NCBI GenBank assembly: GCA_026225945.1
Contig: JAMJFZ010000107.1
Span: forward strand, 44,816,501 to 44,880,500
Reading direction: 5' to 3'
DNA from: Cricetomys ansorgei
Lineage: Eukaryota > Chordata > Mammalia > Rodentia > Nesomyidae
Length of the DNA stretch: 64,000 nucleotides
The position numbers and the translations under genes are program-made. Of this stretch, positions 26,490 through 36,550 are shown in pieces; the first letter of the stretch is position 1, and each line of letters opens with the position of its first letter. The notes under the pieces are model-generated. The model did no database searches, was not told the origin of the DNA, and was given only the letters and a program-made list of their open reading frames with translations.

Positions 26490-26612
26490 GGTTTCTTATA
26501 TTGTAATCTTCTTAAAGGGGAGGAATTTGTTTTACTAAGTTATAAATCCCCAGTGATACAGTGATAAAAATACAATAGATGCTCAAATAATTTATGTAAT
26601 GACAGGCATGCA
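26490..26612 (+). mobile_element. L2 LINE 3' end
   Basis: 'gtaatcttcttaaaggggag', then 'aatttgttttactaagttat', then 'aatccccagtgatacagtg', then 'atagatgctcaaataattta' parallels the conserved L2 3' terminus (a CTTGAGGGCAGGG-like block, then CCCAGCACAGTG, then GGCGCTCAATAAA). A B4-type SINE follows directly. Confidence 0.62.
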
Positions 26613-26893
26613 GAGAGGGTAGAAGGGGGTGCTGGCATCATCTTCTCCATATCACTGTTTGCCTTCTCTTCTCTCTTTGAGTCAGGGTTTCTCCCTGTAC
26701 CTGGAAGGTATGTTTTTCCACTGTGTCAGCAGCCAGCAAGCCCTAATGATCTTTCTGTCATGCCCCACACCAATGAGGTTTAGGGGTACATGTGAAACCA
26801 TGCTCAGATTGTTATGTAGGTGCTGGGTTCAAATGTAGGTCCTCACATAGCGAATATCAAGTGCTCATAACCACTGAGTCATCTCTCCAGAAC
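26613..26893 (-). mobile_element. B4-type SINE
   Basis: The plus strand shows the complemented order: 'gagtcagggtttctccctgt' (B1-like part), 'cagcagccagcaagcccta', 'ggtgctgggttcaaatgtag' and 'ccactgagtcatctctccag' (tRNA-like head). This composite is characteristic of muroid B4. Near full length and diverged. Confidence 0.75.
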
Positions 26894-27390
26894 TCAAACA
26901 ATATTTGATACATATAGATAACTCTGTCAAAAGTTCCTTAATGACAAAATCAGAGCTTTGGCCATTAATATCTTCCTCTCAGGTCCTTTTACTTTCTTTT
27001 TCAACTTAAAGCAAAGACCCATATTTTTGCTTACCATATAAACATTCTAAGTACTTTTGCAAATAATTACCAACTGTTTTAGTCTCTTCAGACTTCTATC
27101 CTGATGTCATCTTACTAGAAGCCAAAGGTTCCCAAATAAAAATCCCAGTGTCAAGTGTGAGATACTTCCCCTTTAGTTGTTTGTCTAGGTGTCCCAGACA
27201 TCACTGAAAAAAAATATAGACTATTGCCACTGTATCTAATGGACATTTATAACATAGTCCACCCATCAGTAGTAAAATGCTCTTTCTCCTCAAACTCATA
27301 TCTATTCACTAGAATTGACAATCTTCTGTTTATAGGAATAGAATTCATAAATAATGGCCATGTATCCTGACTTACTACTATAACACAGCA
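26894..27390. other. Unique DNA, no gene seen
   Basis: AT-rich. A short frame on the minus strand ends here without support. Confidence 0.45.
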
Positions 27391-27502
27391 TTGAGGGGCT
27401 GAGGAAGGACAGAAGTAAGTTTGAGACCAGCTGGGCTTCATAATAAGTTTGAGACCAGCCTGAGATGCATTACCAGACCCAGTCTAAGAAAAACACACAC
27501 AT
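27391..27502 (+). mobile_element. B1-like SINE 3' half with internal duplication
   Basis: Two copies of 'taagtttgagaccagc' start at 27416 and 27444, each followed by B1-like sequence ('ctgggcttca' and 'ctgagatgca'), then 'ccagacccagtctaag' and an A-rich tail. The layout is that of the B1 quasi-dimer repeat. Confidence 0.6.
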
Positions 27503-27519
27503 AAAAAGACTTACAAGGT

Positions 27520-27990
27520 GCATGTGAACAAAAAGTTGCTTATATTAGAGATATATTAAAAATGTGTTGATATAAATTAAATTGAAAAAAGACTACTTGT
27601 TAAAAACTTGTGGAATGCAGCAGAAACTGTGTTTGGTGAGAAATACAAGATGTTAGTTACATTCATATATAAAGAAAAAGAAAGACACAACAAGCTATTC
27701 TTCCACATTAACAAACTAGAAGGAAAAAAATACCCTAGCAAATTAAAGCAAGAAGAGGATAATGAATAGCCAAAATTAGAAAAAAAATGAAATTTAGAAC
27801 AAAATCATGAAATTTAAAGAAGAAAACAACACAGAAATCCAATGGCCTCACATCTGGTTCTTTTAAAAAATCAATAAAATTCATAAACTTTTGGCCAGGG
27901 TAACTAATATAAAATTGAAAAAAAATATAAAAGTTTCAATATGAATCTTCCCACTATAAAACTGTAATTAGACTTTTTGGACAGAGCTAC
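27520..27990 (+). mobile_element. L1 ORF2 fragment, degenerate
   Basis: A-rich sense-strand sequence with 'cacattaacaaactagaagg', then 'ccctagcaaattaaagcaag', then 'ctggttcttttaaaaaatca', then 'ggccagggtaactaatataa' follows the ORF2 section just upstream of the reverse-transcriptase region. The reading frame is broken by stops and indels and no ends of the element are present, so it is a dead internal fragment. A-rich sequence continues to about 28410 and may be more of the same copy. Confidence 0.62.
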
Positions 27991-28420
27991 CCTCTTAAGA
28001 CTCACAAAAGCAAAAGAAAGAAAAAGCACTAAGCAGTGATTTTTCAAGTATTCCACAGTAAAGTTGTTTGTTTGTTTTAAAGAATAAAGGAGACTAGAAC
28101 ATTCAAAATGCAAGAAATGTTTCTTTCTGTCTAGGAAAATAAAGAATAAAGGTAGAGAAGAACATGCAAAAAAAAAAAAAAAAAACCCTGTAATAATTTT
28201 AGGGAAATTAAAGAAATAAAGGTGCAATCAAATGGGATCTCAATGGGAAAGCCACAATGAGTTTAAGGAAAATGGGTGGTTCCTATCATAGTAAAAGTAA
28301 GGAAGAATAAGACTATTTCCTATTAAAAAATAAAATAAGATGGCAAAGAAAATGGGCTTAGTTAATTAAGTTATTAAATAAAAGGCATTTTAGAAAATAC
28401 AAAGGATAAATGATAAAATT
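27991..28420. other. A-rich DNA, possibly more decayed L1
   Basis: Sense-strand A richness and an A18 run at 28168-28185 are compatible with old L1, but no diagnostic block was found. An ORR1-like LTR interrupts it on the right. Confidence 0.4.
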
Positions 28421-28782
28421 TGTCTTAGTCATGGTTCTATAGCTGTGAAGAGATACATGACCAAGGCAAACTTTATAAAGGAAAGTATTTAAGAGGACAT
28501 TTGCTTATAGTTTCAGAGACTTGGTCCATTGTCTCATGGCTGGGAGCATGTCAGCACACATGGTTCTGTAGCAGTAGGTGAGAGCTACATCCTGATCTAT
28601 AGGCTAAGAGAGAGACACTGGACCTGGTGTGGATTTCTCAATGCTCACCCCTAGTGACACACTTCCTCCAACAAGGTCACACCTCCTAATCCTTCTGATC
28701 CTTTGAAAGAGCTCTACCCCAGGGTGACTAAACACTCAAATGTATGAGCCTATGAGCTACTCTTACAAAAACTACAACCATA
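28421..28782 (-). mobile_element. ORR1-like MaLR solo LTR
   Basis: The left end 'tgtcttagtcatggttctat' followed by 'gctgtgaagagatacatgac' is the complement of the ORR1 3' end (sense ...TAAGACA). The inside has 'cagagacttggtccattgtc', 'gtgacacacttcctccaaca' and 'ggtcacacctcctaat', all classic ORR1 blocks. The right end 'aaactacaacca' corresponds to the sense TGGT... start. No internal retroviral region was found, so it is solo. Target duplications were not recognisable. Confidence 0.82.
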
Positions 28783-29740
28783 TTGGATCAATTAGAGAGC
28801 ATTATATATGAATTGGAGCATAGATAGGGATACAAAAACACAAGGTGGATATCCTCAGTGTGAAGAAAATGACACACATTTAAAAGAGCTAATCAGACAG
28901 GCATATTCCTTTGAAGTTTTTTTAAACAGCAGTATCACATTGTTTTGGAGGAAATTTAGTAGAGACCTAGTAAGTATTCTGATCATGCTATGAAATGTAA
29001 TAGTTGAAATAAAACTTGAAATAAATTAAGGCAGAAAAGTCAACAAAATAATTTCTACTGATTTATATTTATAAGATCTTCAAAGTCAATGAATAATAGA
29101 ATAGTATATAATGATCTGCATTAAAAGATACATAGTAAGGGAGTTAAACTGTAGTGTAGAGTTAACTTGTATTGTAGACATGAAAGTGATGACCAGAGAA
29201 AAGAAAAACCTAGATAAGTAAAGACCAAAAGAGATTGAAACAAACAACTCAAAAAGAAAAATAGTTGTCTAGAAAGCAGGTGATCTTTCGATTTTAATCA
29301 GAAATAATAGGAATAGATCTGTAAGGAGATGGAATTTACAAAGTAAATATGATGAATTTTCATTGACACCATAAACAGTAACTTTGAACAATTATATAAA
29401 ACTGCATCCCTATGCCCTGTGGCATGCTGTCTTTGAATCAGCTGTGACTAAACTGCATGTGCTTTTTAGTGACTCTACTATCCATACTTGTATAAGTGTC
29501 TATAGAAATTCAGAAAACTTTATAATGGCTTATGTTTTTATAACTAAAAAGCTCTTATTTTTAAATGTTTGCATTTAAATTTAATCATGCATTTCCTCTG
29601 TCAAAATGAGTTTCAAGAGAACAAAATAGGAAAAAAAAAAAACAAACAAAACAAAACTTCTGACACCTGTGAAATTGTCTTCATAAAATACAGATTCAAA
29701 ACCTCAGTTGTACTTCAGAATAAAATGACTTGCTAGCTTG
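28783..29740. other. AT-rich DNA, no gene seen
   Basis: Includes an A12 run with an A/C-rich tail at 29629-29657 that resembles a retrotransposed tail but has no recognisable SINE body. Confidence 0.45.
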
Positions 29741-29990
29741 TTTTTTGTGGGGTCAGCTGATACAAGCTGGGCTAAGCTGTTCCTGGAATTTTACTGTGCA
29801 GTCAACTCAGGGTTAAGGGCTCTGTTGATCTTGGGTGAGCTAGGGACCAGACTACTTTTCTGATATTGAACAGTGGTTTCAAATGTGAGTTGTAAAGCCA
29901 TTGTTCTGTGCCATGTGCCCCACTCCTAGCAGCCCATCCCTGTGGGTTCTAAGAATGAATGCAGGGAAGCAAGAGAACATTAGCCTAGCC
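29741..29990. other. Possible ancient repeat, not identified
   Basis: More GC-rich than the flanks. 'gtcagctgatacaagctggg', 'gtgagctagggaccagacta' and 'cctagcagcccatccctgtg' look like a decayed mammalian LTR or DNA transposon, but I could not assign it. Confidence 0.3.
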
Positions 29991-30659
29991 AGTAGTTATT
30001 TCAAGGCTTTCTTAAGTTTTGTTTGCTTACCTCATACTGGCTAAAGGAACTAATCAAGATGAACCCAGAGTTGGAACAACTCTTGAGAATACCCTCAGGT
30101 TATAAACTAAATATGTCCAAGTACAAGGAAAGGTAGAGAATCAGGGCCACCATTTTAGATACAACCTATATTTCTTATTAATGTTCTATGTACCCATCCA
30201 AATAAACTTCTATCAATCAACCAATTTACCTACCTACATAATCTATTATCTATCTATCCATATATATTATATCCATATATAACAGGGTAAGAAGTAATCA
30301 TTCTTAGATTAATTATACACTGAAGGCACTTCTATGCACAGTGTAACAACAAAGCTTCTATTGTTTAAAAGTCAAGGTAAGTGATAAAATTATTTTTTAA
30401 TCTAGTATTTAAATTTTTATTTTTTCTAAAGACATCAGAAAGTGAAGAAAAATGTATTTAAATATGTCTACGAATAAAACATAGCAAGTCCCAGAAGGAA
30501 AAATCCACATCCAAAAGTTAACAACATACAATCTAAGGTTTTGTTGTTATTGTTGTTGTTTATAATGACTTTTGTAAGACATGGGAAGAAGTAGGAAAAT
30601 AAGTGAAAGTAGCAAATGAATATAGCCTATGAATTTATTGGAAGAGATTATCAGATTTG
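29991..30659. other. AT-rich DNA, no gene seen
   Basis: Contains short TCTA-like (about 30241-30258) and GTT (30542-30560) simple-repeat patches only. Confidence 0.5.
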
Positions 30660-30661
30660 AG

Positions 30662-30696
<35 letters not shown>

Positions 30697-31014
30697 TGAT
30701 TGTGCATAAATGTGCATTATTTCTATTGGTACAAGCACCTATGTGCCAGGACACAAATGTGGAGGGCGGAGGGCAACCCTATCTTAGCTTTCTAACTTGT
30801 CTGATGCAGGAACTCTTGCTGCTTATTGCTGTGATAACATGTTACCTGGATTGTGAACTTCTGGGATTTCTCCTGTCTCTGGCACTCATATCACTGTACA
30901 AACCCTGGAATTAGGTACAGGCATTACCACACATGGCTTTTTCATGGATTCTGTGAATCTAAACTTGGGCCCTCATGTGGCAAGTACATTACCTACTGAG
31001 CTATCTCCCCAGCC
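30660..31014 (-). mobile_element. B4-type SINE with TG tail
   Basis: The plus strand starts with a TG tract (30665-30694), then 'tgccaggacacaaatgtgga' and a diverged centre. It ends with 'ttgggccctcatgtggcaag' and 'actgagctatctccccagcc', the complemented tRNA-like head of B4/B2-class SINEs. The length of about 350 bp suggests a full-length copy with a small internal insertion. Confidence 0.68.
30665..30694. repeat. (TG)n microsatellite
   Basis: 15 TG units forming the variable tail of the minus-strand SINE. Confidence 0.97.
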
Positions 31015-31499
31015 ATTTGACCATTAACTGAACATGTGCACTTTGTTTAAAAAAAAGTAATGAGGTGACAATTAAGAAATAGTGTTTGAAAAAAATCTCA
31101 CAAACTTGATTAAATCACTGATGATCACATCCAAGATGTTCATCAAACTCCAAAAAGGATAAATATGTAGAATCATATAGAGAAATGTCCAAATGCAGAA
31201 AGATAAGGTTTTAAAGACAAATTGAGAAAAGCAATTGATCAAATACTCTGAGATTTTGATAAGAGTGACATCTTTTTTATGATCATAGACAATGAAAGCT
31301 AGTAGGCAGTAGGAAGCCATATTCAAAGTATTGAAAGAATGAAATGCCTATAAAGTCAAAATCTTACATCTAATAAGCTTAAAATTTAAAATAAAAGTTA
31401 TGGCTTTTGCCTTCTTTATACCCACTCTTCCTTCTTATTCCCTTAGCCTTGATAGTAGGAGATTGATAGTACTCAACTGAATCCTCATAGTAACTTATT
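31015..31499. other. AT-rich DNA, no gene seen
   Basis: No repeat family or exon was recognised. Confidence 0.45.
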
Positions 31500-32040
31500 C
31501 TTAGAACTTTGGGCAACTATGAGTCTCTGCAATCACAAATCCTAAATACAAGAAGCTTTTCTGACCAAGGTTGAGCAAAACACAATCGTACAGTTATAAA
31601 CATATATGGTTTGTCAACATAATCATCTGTCAAAAAAAAAAAAAAAAAAAAACCTCAATAGGTTTCTCCATGTGGGCTCTGACAAGGTTTACAATACCAG
31701 ACATGAAATACCTCCAGTGGAGTAGGCCAGTCAGAAAGTGGTTAGTCATTCCCAAATCATCATGCAAGTATTGAACCATGGGCACAACTTGTTTAGCATA
31801 CACATGTAGCATTCTGGACTCAGTGCTCCATAAGACTATTGACTTCTTTTCACCCCCAGCAATCTGCATTGTACCTTCCAGTACTATGAAAGCTAGCCAG
31901 TAGGGAAATAGTTTCCTGTAAGCTTGAGGTTTATTTGTTGATGTCTTACAATAAAAAAATGAATGGTGTCTTCAGAAACATGGTCTTAATGTTTAGCTAT
32001 GATTGGTACCCAAAGACTATGCTATTAGTATGCATTGTTT
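31500..32040 (-). mobile_element. L1 3' UTR fragment
   Basis: 'agaagcttttctgaccaagg', then 'ctccagtggagtaggccagt', then 'cagaaagtggttagtcattc', then 'ccttccagtactatgaaagc', then 'ggtgtcttcagaaacatggt' is the complemented rodent L1 3' UTR in order. It parallels 56.75-57.3 kb. An A21 run at 31632-31652 corresponds to the internal T-rich stretch of the sense element. Confidence 0.75.
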
Positions 32041-33289
32041 TGGGAATGAAAGGAGAGATGTGAAATGCTATCTTCCAGACACAACTTACAAATTGGCTGA
32101 TGTATATATCACCTCACTGCATATGGTCAGCACTAATTGGACTTAGTGATGCTAATATTGGACTTAGTGATAATAATAATATTAATATTAATAATACTGA
32201 TAATAATGATGATGATGATGATAGTGAGAAGAAGGATAAGGAGGAGGAGGAGAAGTCGGTACAGAGATGGGATTATGGTTCTCAGGGTGAGTCTGAATGA
32301 TGTCATGGAGGATGGATGAGATAAAGATAATTGTACGTATGCATGAAATTTCAAAGAAGAAACACAAATACTATTTTTAAAAATAAAGGATTTATTAGGA
32401 CATTCCAAGGTAAGTAAACAATGGAGGAACTTATTGGTTATAATACAACCTCACAAAAAATTCCAAAGCAAGTGTTTTAGGTTAAAAGTGTCCCAACACA
32501 GGAAACCAGATTCTTCACACAGAACAATAAACATGAATAAATAAAATAAAATTAAAGGCATTATTATACAATCCTATTTCTCTATAAATTTCCTAGTCTC
32601 AAGTATTTTGTAATAACAACAGAAAATAGACAAAGACAATGTGCTAAGACAGGAAGCAAGTCAATGTTGAAGATTACTTAGGGAAGAGTATGACTTCTAT
32701 TTGGTCAAGGATAAAGTCCTTGTTAGTCAAAAATATAGGAGACAAGAGATGCAACATGAAAAAGTAACTCCAGAAAAGCTATTCATAACAACATCTGACA
32801 AATTGAAGATAAAATATTAACAAAAATTCTAATATAGATAGAAACATTTTATAATGATTAATTGACAAAATTGTGAGAAAACATGAGGATAAACAATATC
32901 CATTTGTGTTCGGTGTTCATTTCTTCTTTCATTGATTTCTGAGAGTCACTAAATGCTTATCTTTGAAGAATAATTCCAGATAATCTTTAGAGGTCATCAA
33001 AACCTTGAGAAAAATAATGTTCTCTTTACTGTGATATGTAATCCCTCATCGTCAGCTTCAGAGAAAATACACATTGGGAATTACATCTAAATTGCAGATA
33101 GAATCCAGGAACTATATCTGAGTGGAAGCAGGCTGTAACTCTCCAGCTCTCTGAAGCCTTTGAAACTCCAGCCAAAGATTCCATATGCTGATGCTTGTAT
33201 ATCTTAGAATGGAACTCCCCTGCCCCTGTACCATATTTTCATAGTGATTTACTCACCACAAAGCATATTTGTTTGAAGACTTTCTCAGT
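32041..33289. other. Unique DNA with low-complexity patch
   Basis: At 32165-32255 the sequence passes from TAA-like units through TGA/GAT units to GGA-rich units. This accounts for three overlapping low-complexity open frames of 60-91 codons. Otherwise AT-rich and featureless. Confidence 0.6.
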
Positions 33290-33405
33290 GGCAATTATTG
33301 AGCATAAATTATAGATTTATATCATTTAAACTTTTCATCCCTGGAATCTTCACAACTTTGTGAATGAAGTGTTTATCCACAATTTCCCACCTCAACCTTG
33401 TATCA
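33290..33405 (-). mobile_element. Probable MIR SINE fragment
   Basis: 'caattattgagcataaatta', then 'tatcatttaaacttttcatc', then 'aatcttcacaactttgtgaa' follows the complemented MIR 3' half (TTATTGAGC..., CATTTAATCCTCACAAC...). Diverged. Confidence 0.48.
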
Positions 33406-35154
33406 TTTGTGAACAACAAGAATTTTTCTCCACTCTACAAATACTTGTGTTGTATGTGAACATTTTAATTCCCTTGGAAGAGTCAGCAGGCAGTGATTGA
33501 TCCCCTCAGACGCACTAATGAGGAACACTTCATTCACATCTGTATTTGATTATGTCATGTGCTAGAAATTAGCCTAGGTTTTTGGAGAAGAGCAGCCAAC
33601 AGTATCTTAAAAGCTGAGAACAGAACATATGAATGTCCAGACGAGGCATGAAAAACAGCTACTATGTGCATTATTATGCAACTCTGTTCTATCCTTCAAG
33701 GGAACTCACATTTTTGAAAAAGTCATCCTAAATTAAAAAGGAACTTGAATTGAGAATCATACTTAGATAAATACAATGGTGTCTCACAGTGGGTATCATA
33801 CATATTCTGTGAGTCTGAAGTCTCTCTGTTTAGCATGTACCTGAAACAGTTCACTTTGGCTCTTTTCCTATTAGATTTTTTACATAAAAATGCATTTTTC
33901 TAATTTAACTGACAGATTCATTGTGATAACTAATTTCAGCAACATACAAAGATTAACAAGTACCATAATGATAAACATGAAAGTGACTTTAATTGTGAAA
34001 TTCAGGTTGCACAATGTCTTAAAGTACATAAACAATATAATTATCTTTTGAAATAGTTTCTTTGATATCCTAATGTTACGGTGTATGTGTCTTATTCTTA
34101 CAGATCATATCCAACTTCATATTGATCAAGATTTTAAATGAAATACCTTACATTGTCTTTTGAGCATGGCGTCTGCATGTTTGGAATAAAAATGGCAGCT
34201 TATTTAATTTTTCTATGTAAATTTCAGACAGAAACACTCATATAAAAAGTGAATTTCCAGCACATCATAATTAAATTTCATAATAGTAATGTGATTTTCT
34301 TCCAAGTTTAAGATATTTGGAAAATGAAAAATCTTATTAGCTTCATAGATTGACATGCAACATGAAAATTACAATATTAATCTATATTCATTATATTATT
34401 TTTATGATCAACTGTTCTTCCTAAGCAACTCTTGGTTCAGTCTAGGAATTAATAAATATTTCATCACATACTCTGTTTCAGGAAGAAAGTAAAACAAATG
34501 TTTTGTTTTAGGCTAGTTTACATTCCAGAAGAGAGAGGTGTAGAACAAATTTCATACATAAATGGAAGTAAACTATGCAACAGAGTATATTTAGAGTACT
34601 AAATACTTCGGGGAGAAAAGGAAATGCAATAATATAGACTTAATAATTTTTATTTCAGTGCAAATTTTAAATAAGGTGTATAGTTTAATGTTCACTCAGA
34701 AGGAATTTAACCATGCACATAATTAAGAAGAACCACCATCATAACATTTGGAAAAGTTAAACACAGGGCAAGAATGTGTCTAGCTTTTTTGTAGACCTAT
34801 AAGGGGTCACTGTATATGCAAGAATATTTGAAGGAGAATATGAGATTCTAGAAAGAAGTAGCATAGGTGCTCCATCATGTAAGATCTTGCGGATTATTGT
34901 AACATTTTTCTCTAAGTGAAATTAGAAAGACGTGAATGGAAAAATTCACTCTTATCCTCAAAACGAATACAACTTATGTACTGAAAACAGAGTGGAGAAA
35001 AAGTAGAAAACTAGAGAACCCTGAGGAGACAATTGACATAAGGGAAAAGAGCTTCAAGGACACAGCAAGGAGATAGTGAAGGTCAATGTTCAGATTATGC
35101 TCTGGAGTCAAAATGGTTTCCTCATGTGACAGATATAGAGCATAAGAGCATGAC
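33406..35154. other. Unique AT-rich DNA, no gene seen
   Basis: No transposon signature on either strand. AT content rises towards 34.3 kb. Confidence 0.5.
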
Positions 35155-35320
35155 AGATCATAAGCGAAATGGCACTTGCCCACACACTTGATAACCTGGA
35201 TTTGATCCCTGGCAACCACATGGTGAAATGGAAAAATCATCTCTTCTAAGTTGTCTTCTGACTTATCCACACACAACCCCCAAAAATATTTTTTTAAAAA
35301 AATGTTAAATAATGACAGAA
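35155..35320 (+). mobile_element. B3-type SINE, 5'-truncated
   Basis: 'ggcacttgcccacacacttg', then 'tttgatccctggcaaccaca', then 'agttgtcttctgacttatcc', then CACACA and an A/T tail, follow the sense B2-superfamily order. The first tRNA bases are degraded. Confidence 0.68.
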
Positions 35321-35490
35321 ATAAAAAAGAATTCAAAGTTTTGTGGACACAGAAATTGGATTGGTGGCATTTTTATCAATAGAGTTAAGGAAGCTTAAAA
35401 ATTAATCAAGTGTAAAGAGGAAAAGAGCAGAACTCATAATTGCTTTGACACCCACAAGTGTGTATGTGTGCGTGTGAGGGAGGGAGGGAG

Positions 35491-35543
<53 letters not shown>

Positions 35544-35887
35544 GTTTTTAATGTGCATATTAGTCGACCAAATGGAAAAATTAAAGATAGGGCTGAATAT
35601 ATGATAGAGATCAGAAGTGTAATTGTCCTGGAGAATATTATCCAAAGAATAAAACAACATAAATCATTGAATAACAAGAAATGAATTTAAGATACTTGAA
35701 CATTAGGATGAAAAAGAAAAGTGAGTGAAATCAGAAGAAAACCAAAGAGAATGTAACATCCTAGAAGCCAAATGGGGTAAATGTTTATGGGGCAAACGTT
35801 ATCAAGCTATATCAACACTTCTTTCAAGTCAAAAAATGTCTTAGCCTGTCATTGACTGTTGCAGAGATCACTGGAGACCTTTGTTAA
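35321..35887. other. Spacer DNA around the polypurine tract
   Basis: Apart from the purine tract, no element or gene was recognised. Confidence 0.45.
35476..35544. repeat. 69-bp polypurine tract (GGGA)n(GA)n
   Basis: Uninterrupted purines on the plus strand: GGGA units, then GA units with one AAA interruption, then GGG. A TG-rich stretch lies just upstream. Confidence 0.97.
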
Positions 35888-36153
35888 TGTCGTTTGTTAT
35901 AGCTTACATGTGGATATCCCCTGTTAGCTTGTGTGCTTAAATTCTTGGACTTAGTTGAAGACACTATATTGGGAGGTTGTGGAATCTTTGATATGTGAGG
36001 TCTAGTTGACATACATGTGAGTAAATCTTGAAGACTGAAACCTGGTTCCCTGGTGTTCTCTACTCCCTGTTCTATGCAATGTAAGAAGTCACCACTGCTA
36101 GCTCCAATGACTGACCCACTCCAGCTACATCCATTTCCTGACTTGCAACTATG
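35888..36153 (+). mobile_element. MaLR LTR, 5' part (interrupted)
   Basis: Starts TGT at 35888 and shows MaLR-type blocks in sense order: 'gcttgtgtgcttaaattctt', 'ttgggaggttgtggaatctt' and 'atatgtgaggtctagttgac'. It is cut at 36153 by an ERVK LTR and resumes at 36474. The two parts sum to about 343 bp, a normal MaLR LTR length. The flank 'gttaa' on the left and 'gttat' after 36550 may be its decayed 5-bp target duplication. Confidence 0.72.
36148..36153. repeat. Target-site duplication, left copy
   Basis: 'actatg' directly before the ERVK LTR, identical to the copy at 36468-36473. Confidence 0.9.
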
Positions 36154-36215
36154 TGTGCCGAGCCGACCTCGACCAGCAAGGAAAACACAACACGACTGGT
36201 TCCTTCTCAAGGCAG

Positions 36216-36221
36216 TTTAAT
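36216..36221 (-). promoter_or_regulatory. Polyadenylation signal of the ERVK LTR
   Basis: ATTAAA on the minus strand, about 55 bp downstream of the TATA box and consistent with a short R region. Confidence 0.5.
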
Positions 36222-36272
36222 CAGGAAATGGAATACAAGAGAGAATGGCCCCGATCCCCAGGAGCAAGCCGC

Positions 36273-36279
36273 TTATATA
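36273..36279 (-). promoter_or_regulatory. TATA box of the ERVK LTR
   Basis: TATATAAG on the minus strand. Transcription would start some 25-30 bp further left and run leftwards. Confidence 0.6.
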
Positions 36280-36328
36280 CACTGTGGGAATCGCGGTTCA
36301 TGCTGATAGGCTACCTCTGCAGCACCTC

Positions 36329-36336
36329 ATTTGCAT
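36329..36336 (-). promoter_or_regulatory. Octamer motif ATGCAAAT in LTR U3
   Basis: A perfect octamer (POU-factor site) about 50 bp upstream of the TATA box in the LTR's own orientation. Function is inferred from motif identity only. Confidence 0.5.
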
Positions 36337-36442
36337 AACTGTTTTGCAGGCCAGTTATGGGTGTGTCACTAAGAGCCAAGCTGTTCTCAACTGTAGCGCA
36401 TGTGCAAAGCTGTTGTTTACTACTAAGCTGTCTGGAAGCCGG

Positions 36443-36453
36443 CGCCATCTTGG
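36443..36453 (-). promoter_or_regulatory. YY1-like motif in LTR U3
   Basis: CCAAGATGGCG on the minus strand near the LTR 5' end. Several murine ERVK LTRs carry a YY1 site in this place. Confidence 0.5.
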
Positions 36454-36467
36454 AATGGCGTCCTACA

Positions 36468-36473
36468 ACTATG
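36468..36473. repeat. Target-site duplication, right copy
   Basis: 'actatg' directly after the ERVK LTR. The MaLR LTR resumes after it. Confidence 0.9.
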
Positions 36474-36550
36474 AGCCTGAATGAATCCTTCTTTCTTTAA
36501 GTCATTAGCTGAGTATTCTGCTACAGAGAGGAGAAAGTGATTCCTGCACA
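36474..36550 (+). mobile_element. MaLR LTR, 3' part
   Basis: 'agcctgaatgaatccttctt', then 'ctttaagtcattagctgagt', then 'ttctgctacagagaggagaa', ending in ACA, is the standard MaLR 3' end (AATAAATCC..., TTTAAGTT..., GTATTTTGTCACAGC...). It is continuous with 35888-36153 once the ERVK LTR and one target copy are removed. Confidence 0.72.

Larger units (their letters stand above)
36154..36467 (-). mobile_element. ERVK (IAP-like) solo LTR
   Basis: A 314-bp element bounded by TGT...ACA and by a perfect 6-bp target duplication, the length typical of class II (ERVK) integration. On its sense (minus) strand it has a YY1-like AAGATGGCGCC near the start, an ATGCAAAT octamer, TATATAAG, and ATTAAA about 55 bp downstream of that. 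This is a U3-R-U5 order. I count 12 CpG sites in it against almost none in the flanks, so CpG decay is limited and it should be one of the youngest insertions here. There is no internal region or second LTR, so it is a recombined solo LTR. The IAP/RLTR10-like assignment is tentative. Confidence 0.88.

Noticed and set aside
28421..28782. Endogenous retrovirus with coding capacity
   Set aside because: Only an LTR is present; no gag, pol or env remnants lie on either side. The same holds for the other LTRs in the window.
34974..35336. 120-codon minus-strand open frame, hydrophobic, Ser/Leu-rich
   Set aside because: Part of it overlaps a B3-type SINE and the rest is AT-rich DNA; no signal of coding constraint or exon borders.
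35884..36210. 108-codon minus-strand open frame across the LTR junction
   Set aside because: It crosses the boundary between a MaLR LTR and an ERVK LTR, so it cannot be an inherited gene unit.
36154..36467. CpG-rich patch as a CpG-island promoter of a host gene
   Set aside because: The CpGs are confined to the ERVK LTR between its target duplications.
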